Shown one piece after another: positions 1 to 8,626 of a DNA stretch of 52,679 nucleotides. Both the position numbers and the translations under genes were made by a program. How positions within the stretch are numbered: the stretch's first letter is position 1; each line of letters opens with the position of its first letter. The notes below the pieces were generated by a model. The model searched no databases. It had not been told where the DNA came from and worked only from the letters and a program-made list of their open reading frames with translations. Origin of the DNA: an uncultured Clostridia bacterium (GTDB lineage Bacteria > Bacillota > Clostridia > TANB77 > CAG-508). The stretch covers positions 1-52,679 of the forward strand of contig CANQVF010000012.1 in the NCBI GenBank assembly GCA_947627185.1, in the 5' to 3' direction.

Positions 1-104
1 TTTGGTAGTTTTAAACTACCGCTTGGTTTCTCTTAAAGGATATTTATTGTTTACTTTTCAATGTACTCTTTTTTCTTGGCTCACATTTCCTGTGAACATT
101 CATT
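1..104 (-). other. Probable rRNA-operon leader, cut by the window edge
   Basis: This is the transcribed leader downstream of the promoter at 105-133, read on the minus strand and running off the left edge. It contains a TCACA/TGTGA hairpin (81-95), then an AGTACATTGAAAAG segment that resembles the boxA-side sequence common just before 16S or 23S rRNA in Firmicutes. A palindrome (GGTAGTTT/AAACTACC, 4-20) lies near the edge. There is no convincing ORF. No rRNA is inside the window, so the identity rests on promoter strength and the leader motif. A tRNA cluster or other stable RNA is the alternative. Confidence 0.45.
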
Positions 105-133
105 ATTTTAACACTCTTAAATTTAAATGTCAA
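105..133 (-). promoter_or_regulatory. Strong sigma-A promoter reading left (rRNA-like)
   Basis: On the minus strand a perfect TTGACA (-35, 128-133) is followed by a 17-base spacer and TAAAAT (-10, 105-110). Transcription would begin near 98 and leave the window. No protein gene follows within the visible 98 bases, which fits a stable-RNA operon. Confidence 0.7.
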
Positions 134-237
134 CACTTTTTTAAAAATATTTTAAGTTATTTTTTAATTTTTTTAAAAAAGTTGCTTTTACTTATAAATT
201 GCTTTTAATCTAGTAATAAATTTTAAAAAAAATATAT

Positions 238-272
238 AAAAAAAGTGGTATTTTATATAAATACCACTTTTG
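238..272 (-). terminator. Intrinsic terminator after the 367-aa gene
   Basis: The stem AAAGTGGTATTT/AAATACCACTTT is followed by a T-run in the minus-strand sense, about 46 bases past the stop of the gene at 318-1421. It separates that gene from the stable-RNA-like promoter further left. Confidence 0.85.
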
Positions 273-317
273 CTTTAACTTTATTTTTGTTTTCAAAATA
301 ACATACTTCTTTTATAT

Positions 318-1421
318 TCATCTTCCAGAATCTTCAAAGCTATTTCTTTTGCGTAAATCATTATCTTGAATATTATCTTCTATGTAATCTATTCTTTTTT
401 CAACAGCAGTCCTTCCTATTTTATATAATTGTGCCAAAGTTTCATTTTTGCAACCTTTAAACTTATCTAAGCTCATACATAAAAAGCTGTTTAATTCACT
501 TACATCAATTGGTTCTATTTTAAAGTTTTCCAATTGGTCATCTAATCTTAAAAAATTTCTAAAAAAATTTTCAGTTAAATTTTTTTGAATTTTATCTATT
601 TCTTCTTGTGTAGTAGCATTACTAAACCTTCCATATCTTCCGATTAAAAAATCTGGTGCTTTTATTACTTTTACACCTTCTCCTTCAAGCATCCCCATAA
701 AAATTCCTAAAGCTGCTATAAAGTTAGGAGTTATATTTCTACGTTCTTTAACTCCTGTGTTTACACCATTTACTGCTTTTTGCATTTTAGAACCATACTC
801 TTCAGTATTTGATGGTTCCATTCTTTGAATTGCATAAATATATGCAAGTTTTTCTCCAAAACGATTTTGTGTAATTCCATATCTAATCCATGGTAAATTA
901 TATATATGTTTTCCATCAGTAAGTGATAAATGCATGATATATGGTGTTTCAAATCCATAGTCATCTTGACATCTTTGTGCCATAACCATACTTCCTGCAA
1001 AATTTCCAATTGAAGTTAATTCATCAAATTCTGAAAATGTTTGATCTTTAATAAAATTTGTATATCTTAAAATAAATTTTTCTGGATTTTGAAAATCTGA
1101 AACAGTTGCATTTTTCCATATATTAAATAAGAAATATCTCTCTGTATGTCTATCATCAATTACTGTTGATTTTATATCTGTGTATTTTATAGCTTCTAAA
1201 TATTTCTTTAGATTTCTTTCAAAAACATCTACATCTTTTATATTTATTGCTGGCATATATTCTTCATGAATTCTTGGAACAATTTCAACACTTTTTCCAA
1301 TTCTTTTTACAAAAGCATGTCTATCTTCACCTTGAATTCCTTGCTTTCTAGCTTCTTCTTTATCCATTCCTAAACTTTTTTTAAAATTATTTATAACTTG
1401 CTCAGTTAAAGCATTTTTCAT
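318..1421 (-). CDS. Hypothetical protein, 367 aa
   Basis: I do not recognise this protein. It is a soluble, charged protein of 367 residues with no signal peptide and no clear membrane segment. The only hydrophobic stretch is a short FIAALGIFMGML near residue 240. Visible landmarks are a GNFAGSMVMAQRCQDDYG block near residue 140 and a C-terminal ETLAQLYKIGRTAVEKR helix. It has its own promoter (1477-1505), an AAAGGA ribosome-binding site and its own terminator, so it is probably a monocistronic, expressed gene. A short segment of its 3' end recurs upstream (see the 37-aa ORF). The alternating charged helices would fit a DNA- or protein-binding role, but no function is assigned. Confidence 0.8.
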   Translation of the reverse strand: MKNALTEQVINNFKKSLGMDKEEARKQGIQGEDRHAFVKRIGKSVEIVPRIHEEYMPAINIKDVDVFERNLKKYLEAIKYTDIKSTVIDDRHTERYFLFNIWKNATVSDFQNPEKFILRYTNFIKDQTFSEFDELTSIGNFAGSMVMAQRCQDDYGFETPYIMHLSLTDGKHIYNLPWIRYGITQNRFGEKLAYIYAIQRMEPSNTEEYGSKMQKAVNGVNTGVKERRNITPNFIAALGIFMGMLEGEGVKVIKAPDFLIGRYGRFSNATTQEEIDKIQKNLTENFFRNFLRLDDQLENFKIEPIDVSELNSFLCMSLDKFKGCKNETLAQLYKIGRTAVEKRIDYIEDNIQDNDLRKRNSFEDSGR

Positions 1422-1476
1422 AAAATATTTATCCTTTCTTATAAAGTTTAGTAAATTTTTAAGCTTCTATTTTTTT

Positions 1477-1505
1477 ATTATAGCACAATTTCTTCTATAA
1501 TTCAA
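1477..1505 (-). promoter_or_regulatory. Sigma-A promoter of the 367-aa gene
   Basis: The minus strand shows TTGAAT (1500-1505), a 17-base spacer and TATAAT (1477-1482), about 55 bases upstream of the start codon. Confidence 0.7.
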
Positions 1506-1568
1506 CTCTAGATAGCATTATAAGGTTTTTACTTAAATTTGATAAAATATTTTATTATTCCTTCATAT

Positions 1569-1682
1569 CTATATTATAGTATTTATTCCTACAATACTTT
1601 TTGATGAGGCTCCCTCACTTGTCTCTCTATAATGGCTTTGCAAGTCTTTTCCTATTTTATATAATTCTCTTAAAGATTGCAT
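1569..1682 (-). CDS. Small ORF, 37 aa, possibly a gene remnant
   Basis: This is an ATG-to-TAG ORF of 37 codons (begins MQSLRELYKIGKDLQ, ends SIVGINTII) in the 310-base gap between the deoD stop and the 367-aa gene. The base composition is less AT-rich than the surrounding spacer, which suggests present or past coding. Its LRELYKIGK resembles LAQLYKIGR at the C-terminus of the 367-aa protein, and the two share an 18-base exact match (413-430 and 1649-1666). The start lacks a good ribosome-binding site. A decayed partial duplication is as likely as a real small gene. A 9-bp inverted repeat (1693-1715) lies just upstream and could be a weak deoD terminator. Confidence 0.3.
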   Translation of the reverse strand: MQSLRELYKIGKDLQSHYRETSEGASSKSIVGINTII

Positions 1683-1731
1683 AATTTTACTTTAAAGAAT
1701 ATGTTTAATATTCTTTTTCTCCTTATTTTAT

Positions 1732-2451
1732 TTATAATTTTAAAGTAGATTCTAATGCTAACTTTATCATATCATTCATTGAATTTTGTCTTTGCTTAGA
1801 TGTTAATTCTTCATTTGTACATAATGAATCAGAAACTGTTAATAAACATGCCGCATTTTTTCCTAAGTGTTTAGCTGTAAAAAATAATGCAAAGCTTTCC
1901 ATTTCTGAGCCCATTAAGTTATATTCTTTTGGAAGTCTATTTAAAAATTGCATCGGATCATCTAAATATGGATCAAAACATTCTGTACATGCCATATTTC
2001 CTTTAATATATTTTTGATTTAATTCGTTTGCTGTTTCTTCAATTATTTTATTTAAATAATCAGAAGACATAGAAATATGACTTTCTACACCTGTCATATT
2101 TTTTGCAAAATTTCCTTCTGTATAGCTTTTATCTACTAAAACTATATCTAAAACTTTTAAATAATCAACATGTCCTCCACAAGAGCCAATTCTTATTATA
2201 TTTTCTACTCCATAAAATTTGTATAATTCATAAGAATAAATTCCAATACTTGGCATTCCCATACCAGATGCCATTACTGTTACTTCTTTTCCTTTATATT
2301 TTCCTGTAAAAGCATACATTCCTCGTACACTATTTACTAGCTTGTAATCTTCTAAAAAATTTTCTGCGATATATTTTGCTCTCATTGGGTCTCCAGGCAT
2401 TAGTACTGTTTTTGCTATTTCACCTATTTTTGCTTCATTATGAACTGCCAT
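1732..2451 (-). CDS. deoD: Purine-nucleoside phosphorylase, DeoD type
   Basis: The enzyme catalyses reversible phosphorolysis of purine (deoxy)nucleosides to free base and (deoxy)ribose-1-phosphate in purine salvage. At 239 residues it has the normal length of the hexameric bacterial DeoD family. Family landmarks are present: His4 in MAVHN, the phosphate-binding VLMPGDPMRAK loop, SVRGMYAFTG, ASGMGMPS, the RIGSCGG segment, GSEMESFALF for nucleoside binding, and TVSDS holding the general-acid Asp. A GGAGG ribosome-binding site sits 7 bases before the ATG and a consensus promoter lies at 2505-2533. It appears to be transcribed alone. Confidence 0.95.
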   Translation of the reverse strand: MAVHNEAKIGEIAKTVLMPGDPMRAKYIAENFLEDYKLVNSVRGMYAFTGKYKGKEVTVMASGMGMPSIGIYSYELYKFYGVENIIRIGSCGGHVDYLKVLDIVLVDKSYTEGNFAKNMTGVESHISMSSDYLNKIIEETANELNQKYIKGNMACTECFDPYLDDPMQFLNRLPKEYNLMGSEMESFALFFTAKHLGKNAACLLTVSDSLCTNEELTSKQRQNSMNDMIKLALESTLKL

Positions 2452-2504
2452 ACATAAAACCTCCTAAAATTAATTTACAATTTAATATGTTTAAATTCAT
2501 TTTG

Positions 2505-2533
2505 ATTATAACATTCAAGGTTTTATATTGCAA
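2505..2533 (-). promoter_or_regulatory. Sigma-A promoter of deoD
   Basis: The minus strand has TTGCAA (2528-2533), a 17-base spacer and TATAAT (2505-2510). The start of deoD is about 50 bases downstream. Confidence 0.7.
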
Positions 2534-2625
2534 ATTATAAACATATATAAAATATTTTTTTAATTACTTAATTACTATTATTATATATTTCTGCATTACA
2601 TAATTTTATTATCTCAATTTTTTAT

Positions 2626-2660
2626 AAAAAAAGAATCTTTCCTAAATTAAAGAAAGATTC
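2626..2660 (-). terminator. Intrinsic terminator of spo0A
   Basis: The stem GAATCTTTC/GAAAGATTC (2633-2641 with 2652-2660) is followed by a seven-T run on the minus strand, directly after the spo0A stop. Confidence 0.85.
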
Positions 2661-2672
2661 ATAAAATTTATA

Positions 2673-3488
2673 TTATGCACTTTTTAAATCTAGACGTAAT
2701 TTGTCAGCAATCATTGCTATAAATTCTGAATTAGTTGGTTTACCTTTATTTGAATTTACAGTATACCCAAATATGCTCTCTACTGTTTCTATTTGACCTC
2801 TATTCCATGCAACTTCAATTGCATGTCTAATTGCACGTTCAACTCTTGAAGGAGTTGTTTTGTATTTTTTTGCTAAATCTGGATAAAGCTGTTTTGTTAT
2901 TTGATTAATAACCTCAATATTATTTACTACCATCATTATTCCATCTCTTAAATATTGATATCCTTTTATGTGTGCTGGAACTCCAATCTCGTGGATGATA
3001 TTTGTAACTTTTATTTCTAAAATTTCTTCTTTGCTAGCCTGATTACTAATACTTATATAATTAGGTTTTGTATCTTTTGTAACTACTACTTTATTTAATT
3101 GTTTTGGTTCTGGTGAATTTACTAATTCTCTTATTCTTTTCATAAGAACATCCATTTTGAAAGGTTTTAGGATATAATATTGAGCTCCCAAATTTATAGC
3201 TTGTGCTGTAACAGAATCTTGTCCAACAGCTGATAACATTATACAAATTGGTAATTCCACATTTGATGAAATTAATTTTTCTAATACTCCCAATCCATCT
3301 AAGTGTGGCATAATTACATCTAATAATGCTACTTGTGGCCTTTCCATTATTATTTTATTATATGCTTCCTGTCCATCTTTTGCTGTTGCTACTATTTCTA
3401 CATCATCTTGCGTATTAAAATATGTAATTAATGTAGAAACAAATTCTAAATTGTCATCTGCTATAAGTATTTTGATTTTTTCGTTCAA
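2673..3488 (-). CDS. spo0A: Sporulation master response regulator Spo0A
   Basis: This is the transcription factor that commits the cell to sporulation when phosphorylated; it binds 0A boxes (TGTCGAA). At 271 residues it is close to the usual length. The N-terminal receiver (about 1-125) has the acidic pair Asp11/Asp12, the phospho-acceptor Asp57 in [12 protein letters not shown], and the conserved Lys in ILKPF. The C-terminal Spo0A DNA-binding domain (about 150-271) is well conserved: [18 protein letters not shown], then [19 protein letters not shown]. The start codon is TTG, preceded by a strong AGGAGGG. It has its own promoter and terminator. It is the main evidence that the organism belongs to the sporulating Firmicutes. 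Confidence 0.97.
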   Translation of the reverse strand: MNEKIKILIADDNLEFVSTLITYFNTQDDVEIVATAKDGQEAYNKIIMERPQVALLDVIMPHLDGLGVLEKLISSNVELPICIMLSAVGQDSVTAQAINLGAQYYILKPFKMDVLMKRIRELVNSPEPKQLNKVVVTKDTKPNYISISNQASKEEILEIKVTNIIHEIGVPAHIKGYQYLRDGIMMVVNNIEVINQITKQLYPDLAKKYKTTPSRVERAIRHAIEVAWNRGQIETVESIFGYTVNSNKGKPTNSEFIAMIADKLRLDLKSA

Positions 3489-3531
3489 AATTATCCCTCC
3501 TTAAAAATTTCTGTAAATATTTACAAATGGA

Positions 3532-3560
3532 ATTATATTACTTATAAATTTTTAATGCAA
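3532..3560 (-). promoter_or_regulatory. Sigma-A-like promoter of spo0A
   Basis: The minus strand carries TTGCAT (3555-3560), a 17-base spacer and TATAAT (3532-3537), about 44 bases upstream of the TTG start. A sigma-H promoter, known for spo0A in other sporulators, was not evident. Confidence 0.65.
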
Positions 3561-3609
3561 CGATTTTTATTCATTTTTAAGTATTTTCGAACTTCACCGT
3601 TCTACAAAA

Positions 3610-3616
3610 TTCGACA
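3610..3616 (-). promoter_or_regulatory. Candidate 0A box upstream of spo0A
   Basis: A perfect TGTCGAA heptamer (minus strand), the core of the Spo0A-binding 0A box, lies about 50 bases upstream of the spo0A -35 element. A second related TTCGAA occurs between it and the promoter. The position fits autoregulation. A heptamer alone could be chance, but it is rare in such AT-rich sequence. Confidence 0.5.
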
Positions 3617-3617
3617 C

Positions 3618-3690
3618 AAAAAAATATAAACTGCAATTTTGATTAATAAATTTAAAACATTATTATATTTATTAAACAAAATTACAGTTT
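3618..3690 (-). terminator. Long-stem terminator of the YigZ-family gene
   Basis: The 14-base arms 3628-3641 and 3677-3690 pair throughout (one G-U). The loop can itself pair through TTAATAAAT/ATTTATTAA, and a T-run follows on the minus strand. It lies just downstream of the stop at 3723. Confidence 0.8.
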
Positions 3691-3722
3691 CTTAAAAATA
3701 AATTTAAATTTTGCAAAATATT

Positions 3723-4346
3723 TCATTTATTTTCTATATATTTTTCTTCTATTAAATTTATTTCTTTAATTTCAAAATTTAAATCTTTAATACTAGATTG
3801 AAGTTTTTTTAGCTTTTCTTTGCTAATATCTATAAAAACATTAACATCTTCATTATATTCTATTTTCATTATATCTATATTTTTTTGTTTTAAATAATAT
3901 TTAAGTTTTTCTAAATCTTGATATGTTGTTACTATTTTTTCTCTCATTCCAACATCTTTTTCAATTTCTTTAGTTTGTTTTAAAGCTTCTTGAAAAGCAG
4001 ATGTATATGCTCTAACTAACCCTCCTGTTCCTAATAAAATTCCACCAAAATATCTTGTAACTACCACTAATATATTAGTTAATTCTTTTGAATTAATTAT
4101 ATTAAGCATTGGAGATCCTGCTGTTCCAGAAGGTTCTCCATCATCACTAAATCTATTTATTATTCCTTCTTCTGAAAAAACACTATATGCAAAACAGTTG
4201 TGTTTTGCATCGTAATACTTTCTTTTTATTTCTTTTATTTTTTCCTCTGCTTCTTGAATGCTTTCTACATAAAATACGTTTGCAATAAATTTTGATTTTT
4301 TTTCCACTATTTCAGAGTTGCTATCCTTAGCTATAGTTTTAAACAT
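3723..4346 (-). CDS. YigZ/IMPACT family protein
   Basis: This 207-residue protein has the two-domain layout of bacterial YigZ/YvyE: an N-terminal IMPACT/UPF0029 domain (about 1-120) and a C-terminal ferredoxin-like DUF1949 domain. Hallmarks are SKFIANVFYVES, YYDAKHNCFAYS, the FSDDGEPSGTAGSPML block and RYFGGILLGTGGLVRAYT. The eukaryotic IMPACT relative regulates GCN2 signalling; the bacterial role is not established, with nucleic-acid or ribosome binding suggested. It follows the HI0933-type flavoprotein gene by 39 bases on the same strand and ends in its own terminator. The ribosome-binding site AAAGGAG is well spaced from the ATG. Confidence 0.9.
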   Translation of the reverse strand: MFKTIAKDSNSEIVEKKSKFIANVFYVESIQEAEEKIKEIKRKYYDAKHNCFAYSVFSEEGIINRFSDDGEPSGTAGSPMLNIINSKELTNILVVVTRYFGGILLGTGGLVRAYTSAFQEALKQTKEIEKDVGMREKIVTTYQDLEKLKYYLKQKNIDIMKIEYNEDVNVFIDISKEKLKKLQSSIKDLNFEIKEINLIEEKYIENK

Positions 4347-4385
4347 ATCTTCTCCTTTACTAGAAAAATGTATATACTAACTTTT

Positions 4386-5636
4386 TTAAGATAATCCTGC
4401 AGTAAATCCTGTTGAATATGCTATTTGTAAATTAAATCCACCAGTATAAGCATCTACATCAATAATTTCCCCAGCGAAATACAAACCTTTTATAATTTTT
4501 GATTCCATAGTTTTTGGATTTATTTCTTTAGTAGAAATTCCACCAGCTGTTACAATAGCCTCTTCAACAGGTCTAAAACCTTCTATATTAATTTCAAATT
4601 TTTTTAAAATTGCTACTAATTTTTGCCTTTCTTCTTTAGTTATTTCATTTACTCTTTTATATTCATTTATTTTTGATAGTTTAATAACAGTTTCTATCAT
4701 TTTTTTAGGTAAAAGTTTATCCAAACTATTCTTAAATTCTTTATTTTTAAATTCTTCAAAATCTCTTAATATTCTTTTATCTAATTCTTCTTCTGATAAC
4801 GCTGGTTTTAAATCTATATATAATTTAATTTTATTTTCTTTTAAAAGTTTATCAATATTTTTATATCTTAAAAGATGTGCTGAACTACTTAATATTGTTG
4901 GTCCACTTACTCCAAAATGTGTAAATAGCAATTCTCCAAAATCTTCATAAATTTTTTTATTTTTTTCTATATCTTTAATTTCCATCTTTATATTTCTTAA
5001 AGATAAACCTTGCATATTTTGACATATAAATTTATCTGCTTCTAATGGAACTAACGAACCTTTTATACTTTCTATGTGATGTCCCAATTCTTTAGCCATT
5101 TTATATCCTTCTCCATTAGAACCAGTTAATGGGTAACTTTTTCCACCGGTTGCAAGTATTATTTTATCTGCTTCAATTATTTCTTTAGAGGATAATAAAA
5201 CACCTTTTACATTATTTTCGTAAGTAATTATTTTTTCTACTTTTTCTCCAAGCTTTGTTTCTATATTTTTATATTTTTTTAATTCTTTTATAAAACAATT
5301 TAAAACATCTTGAGCTTTATCAGTAACTGGAAAAATTCTGTTTCCTCTTTCCTCTTTTACTTTAAGCCCATTACTTTCAATTAGATTTATAATATCTTCA
5401 TTTGTAAAATTTTGAAAAGCACTATATAAAAACTTTCCATTTCCGGGAATATTCTTAATAAAATCTTCAATGTTTAATGAACTTGTTATGTTGCATCTAC
5501 CTTTTCCTGTAATTAAAAGTTTTTTTCCAAGAGTTTTATTTTTTTCTAATAATATTACTTTATTTTCTTTTTGTTTGGCAGAAGAAATTGCTGATATAAT
5601 TCCAGCTGGTCCACCACCTATTATTACTACTTTCAT
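4386..5636 (-). CDS. FAD-dependent oxidoreductase, HI0933/YhiN family
   Basis: A 416-residue flavoprotein of the HI0933/YhiN (BaiN-like) family. The N-terminal Rossmann motif is VIIGGGPAGIISAISSAK. The family signature LITGKGRCNITSS follows, with ILATGGKSYPLTGSNGEGY in the middle. The C-terminal TAGGISTKEINPKTMES and YFAGEIIDVDAYTGGFNLQ close the FAD site. Members are annotated as NAD(P)/FAD-dependent or aminoacetone-oxidase-like; physiological substrates are mostly unknown. A promoter at 5674-5702 reads into it and the YigZ gene follows 39 bases after its stop. The start ATG has only a weak GAGA-like ribosome-binding site, but the Rossmann strand begins right there. Confidence 0.92.
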   Translation of the reverse strand: MKVVIIGGGPAGIISAISSAKQKENKVILLEKNKTLGKKLLITGKGRCNITSSLNIEDFIKNIPGNGKFLYSAFQNFTNEDIINLIESNGLKVKEERGNRIFPVTDKAQDVLNCFIKELKKYKNIETKLGEKVEKIITYENNVKGVLLSSKEIIEADKIILATGGKSYPLTGSNGEGYKMAKELGHHIESIKGSLVPLEADKFICQNMQGLSLRNIKMEIKDIEKNKKIYEDFGELLFTHFGVSGPTILSSSAHLLRYKNIDKLLKENKIKLYIDLKPALSEEELDKRILRDFEEFKNKEFKNSLDKLLPKKMIETVIKLSKINEYKRVNEITKEERQKLVAILKKFEINIEGFRPVEEAIVTAGGISTKEINPKTMESKIIKGLYFAGEIIDVDAYTGGFNLQIAYSTGFTAGLS

Positions 5637-5673
5637 TATTTACCAATCTCTTTTCAAATTTTAAATTTCTAAG

Positions 5674-5702
5674 ATTATACTATATTTTTAGGCATTTTTC
5701 AA
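5674..5702 (-). promoter_or_regulatory. Sigma-A promoter of the flavoprotein-YigZ pair
   Basis: The minus strand shows TTGAAA (5697-5702), a 17-base spacer and TATAAT (5674-5679), 38 bases before the flavoprotein start. Confidence 0.75.
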
Positions 5703-5716
5703 GATTTGCAAATTCT

Positions 5717-5750
5717 AAAAAAATAGTACTTTTAAAAAGTACTATTTTTT
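5717..5750 (-). terminator. Terminator of the WG-repeat gene
   Basis: The perfect stem AAAAATAGTACTTTT/AAAAGTACTATTTTT with a T-run on the minus strand follows the stop at 5768. Confidence 0.85.
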
Positions 5751-5767
5751 AATAATATTATGAATTT

Positions 5768-7495
5768 TTATTTATTTTCATTGATTTCAGTACAATATAC
5801 TACTTCTAATTCTTCTAATAAATATTTTCCTACAAAACTTGGTGAATAATATGTTTCTAATTCATAAGTAGGTACTACAATTTCATTTCCTTTATTATCT
5901 ATAACTCCCCACTTACCTTCTTGATAAACTCCTGCAAATCCATATTCATTAAGTTCTGTAACAATATCATATTTAGCATTTACTACAATATTTCCTTGTT
6001 TATCTTTAAATCCCCATTTTCCATCTTCTGCTTGATAAGAATATAAAGGCAAATCTTTAAATACATCTGTATTTTTAACTAAATTTCCTTTATTATCAAT
6101 GTATTTTAAATCATTATATGAATATATTGATATATAATTTTCATTTACACTTTCTACAACTCCATTTACCATTGATAAAGTTTTTTCAAAATTTTCAGAA
6201 TATATGTCTACTTCATTTTCTTTTCTTGCCTCTAAAGCTCTAGCATTTTCTAATAAAATAATATTATCATATTCTGGTTCTACTTCTATTCCAGTATAAA
6301 CATTTAATACGCCTGATTTTCCTTCTTCATTTGTAAAAATAAAGAAATTATCAAAAGCATAGCTTATATAAGTATATTTATTATCTATTTGCACATCTTT
6401 ACTTATTATACTATAATATCCTTTTTCATCTTGTGCTATAAAAAATGACGGATTACCTGTTTCTAAAATACTTACATAATTATTTGTATTTACTAAGTTT
6501 CCATGCAAATCATATAGTCTAGATTCATCAGCTTTTTTTACAGAAATGTAATTACCTGCTATTGAAAAACTTTCATATTCTGGTTTTAGAATCTCTTTTC
6601 CATTTTCATCTAAAAAACCATATTTTCCATTTTTATTTACAACAAAAACTTTTGAATTTGTATAAAAATTTATTGCTTGATATTTTGATTTTACAATAAT
6701 TTTATTATTTTTTATTATTCCTTTTTTTCCTTTATCCATAAATATTAGATATATATCATCTTCATAATCTACTACTCTATTAATAGATTCATATTTTGGA
6801 TCTATTAATAGTTTTCCTTTATAATCAATATATCCATATATTATTCCATTTTTTGTTTTTTCAGAAACTATATATCCTTCTTTCTCATAAGAACCATCCT
6901 CAGAAGAATATTCATCTCCTTTTATAGAATTATATTTTATATCAACAATTGTTTTTCCTTCTGAATCTAATACTCCATATAACCCATCTTTTTTAACTAA
7001 TATGCAACCTGGTTTATTTGTTAAACTACTAACTTCTTCATATATTGCATCAGTTAATTTTTTTCCTGAATAATCTACTAAACCATATTTTTCATTTTCT
7101 TCATAATAAAGAACATCTTTTTCCATTTCTAAAGTTGTATCAGATATATTTATTGGCATTACATTAGTAAAGTTTGTGAATATATCTTTTCCATTTTTAT
7201 CTAATACAGTATATTCTGTTTCGTTTTTAAAACAAAAAAATACATCTTTTGATTGATTAGGAATATATATTTGTGAATATTTATTTTCAATTATTTTATT
7301 TCCTTCTTTATCAATAATACCAACTTTTCCATCTGATGAATATAAAGCAAAATATTCATAAGGTTTTTGCTTTATTGTTTCTACTGTTTTTTCTTTATTT
7401 AAATTTAAGAAAATTATTACACCAACTACTAGAATTATTAAAACTAAAATAATTAATATAATTTTGGCTTTACCAGATTCTTCATTAAATTTCAT
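5768..7495 (-). CDS. Membrane-anchored WG-repeat protein
   Basis: A 575-residue protein with a short cytoplasmic N-terminus, one membrane segment (about residues 11-30, IILIILVLIILVVGVIIFL), then about twelve degenerate WG/KWG repeats. Each repeat follows the pattern G-K-x-G-h-h-D-x-x-G-x-x-h-x-x-x-Y; clear copies are GKVGIIDKEGNKII, GKYGFLDENGKEIL, GKWGFKDKQGNIVV and GKWGVIDNKGNEIV. WG repeats form beta-rich extracellular modules, usually of unknown ligand. It lies 35 bases after ppaC on the same strand, so the two are probably cotranscribed, and it ends in a terminator. The N-terminal anchor with no cleavage site suggests it stays tethered outside the cell. Confidence 0.9.
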   Translation of the reverse strand: MKFNEESGKAKIILIILVLIILVVGVIIFLNLNKEKTVETIKQKPYEYFALYSSDGKVGIIDKEGNKIIENKYSQIYIPNQSKDVFFCFKNETEYTVLDKNGKDIFTNFTNVMPINISDTTLEMEKDVLYYEENEKYGLVDYSGKKLTDAIYEEVSSLTNKPGCILVKKDGLYGVLDSEGKTIVDIKYNSIKGDEYSSEDGSYEKEGYIVSEKTKNGIIYGYIDYKGKLLIDPKYESINRVVDYEDDIYLIFMDKGKKGIIKNNKIIVKSKYQAINFYTNSKVFVVNKNGKYGFLDENGKEILKPEYESFSIAGNYISVKKADESRLYDLHGNLVNTNNYVSILETGNPSFFIAQDEKGYYSIISKDVQIDNKYTYISYAFDNFFIFTNEEGKSGVLNVYTGIEVEPEYDNIILLENARALEARKENEVDIYSENFEKTLSMVNGVVESVNENYISIYSYNDLKYIDNKGNLVKNTDVFKDLPLYSYQAEDGKWGFKDKQGNIVVNAKYDIVTELNEYGFAGVYQEGKWGVIDNKGNEIVVPTYELETYYSPSFVGKYLLEELEVVYCTEINENK

Positions 7496-7530
7496 AAAAT
7501 ACCTCTTTTTTAATAAAAATGGTTTTAATT

Positions 7531-8451
7531 TTAAGCATTTTCTGTCATTATTGGAACTACTTGTTTTTTACGAGAAACAACACCTTTTAATAATGCTGTA
7601 TTATTTTCTAATTTAACTCCGTAAGCTTTTTCAACAAGTGAAGCTGAATTTCCTAAAGCAATTACTTGAGAATTGCTATTTACTATATCTGTAATTAAAA
7701 GCATAAATAAATCTAGATTTTCTTCAGAAATAATTTCGTTTATTCTAGATTCTAAATCTGCTTTTAGTTTCATAACTTCTGAAATATCTGCTGTATTTAC
7801 TTGATCTACAATAGCTTTTACTTCTTTAAAATCTATTTTTTTAGCATCTAAATGTAATATTTCATCTATACTAAAAGAAGATAAATCTGTTCCTGCTTTT
7901 AACATTTCTAAACCATAATTTTCTGAATCTATTTCAGCTATTTTTGATAATTCCTCAACTGCTTTTTTATCTTCTTCTGTTGTTGTAGGTGATTTTAGAA
8001 GAAGTGTATCTGAAATAATTGCTGATACCATTAAAGTTGCTATTGTTTTATCTATTTCTAGTCCATTTTCTTTATATAATTTATATATAACTGTTTCTGT
8101 ACAACCCACAGGTTCTGCTCTATAATAAAGTGGATATGATGTTTCTAAAGCTACTTTATGATGATCTATTACTTTTAAAATATTTACATCATTTAAATTA
8201 TCTATTGATTCACTTGGACTATTATGATCAACTAAAATAACATTTGATCCATCTTCTACACTTTCTATTAATTTTGGTGCTTCAATTTTTAAATAATTTA
8301 GCACATATTCTGTTTCTTTATTTAAGTTTCCTAATCTACAAGCTACTACATCTAAATTTCCCATTTTTCTCTCAAAATCTGCCATAACTAAGCTTGAAGT
8401 AATTGAATCTGTATCTGGATTTTTATGTCCAAAAATATAAGTTTTTCCCAT
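7531..8451 (-). CDS. ppaC: Manganese-dependent inorganic pyrophosphatase
   Basis: A family II pyrophosphatase hydrolysing PPi to phosphate. The 306-residue length matches the family (about 309). DHH-domain metal ligands are visible: FGHKNPDTDSI, LVDHNSPSES and VIDHHKV, followed by RAEPVGCTETVI. The C-terminal DHHA2 domain ends in the substrate-binding GVVSRKKQVVP. There are no CBS domains, so it is not the AMP/ADP-regulated form. The start ATG has a CGGAG ribosome-binding site. It is divergent from the radical SAM gene and leads the WG-repeat gene. Confidence 0.96.
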   Translation of the reverse strand: MGKTYIFGHKNPDTDSITSSLVMADFERKMGNLDVVACRLGNLNKETEYVLNYLKIEAPKLIESVEDGSNVILVDHNSPSESIDNLNDVNILKVIDHHKVALETSYPLYYRAEPVGCTETVIYKLYKENGLEIDKTIATLMVSAIISDTLLLKSPTTTEEDKKAVEELSKIAEIDSENYGLEMLKAGTDLSSFSIDEILHLDAKKIDFKEVKAIVDQVNTADISEVMKLKADLESRINEIISEENLDLFMLLITDIVNSNSQVIALGNSASLVEKAYGVKLENNTALLKGVVSRKKQVVPIMTENA

Positions 8452-8489
8452 TTTTTATTTCTCCGTTTCTTTTTAAAATTTGTAGTTAT

Positions 8490-8516
8490 ATTATAACAAT
8501 TTGTTTCAAAAATCAA
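8490..8516 (-). promoter_or_regulatory. Candidate promoter of ppaC
   Basis: TATAAT (8490-8495) lies on the minus strand with TTGATT at a short 15-base spacing (8511-8516); TATTGA at 17 bases is an alternative -35. It sits about 40 bases upstream of ppaC. The divergent radical SAM gene has a TATAAT near 8590 without a clear -35. Confidence 0.5.
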
Positions 8517-8626
8517 TATTTTTCACATAGTATTTACAAATTGCTTTTATTTATTTTTTAAATTCATTTAAATTCCTTTTATTTTATATTATAATAATAT
8601 TGTATTAAACTTTTAAGAGGTTTTTA

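Noticed and set aside
2..208. 68-codon plus-strand ORF at the left edge
   Set aside because: It runs antisense through a strong minus-strand promoter and leader, has no ribosome-binding site, and its Phe/Leu-rich composition is just AT-rich sequence.
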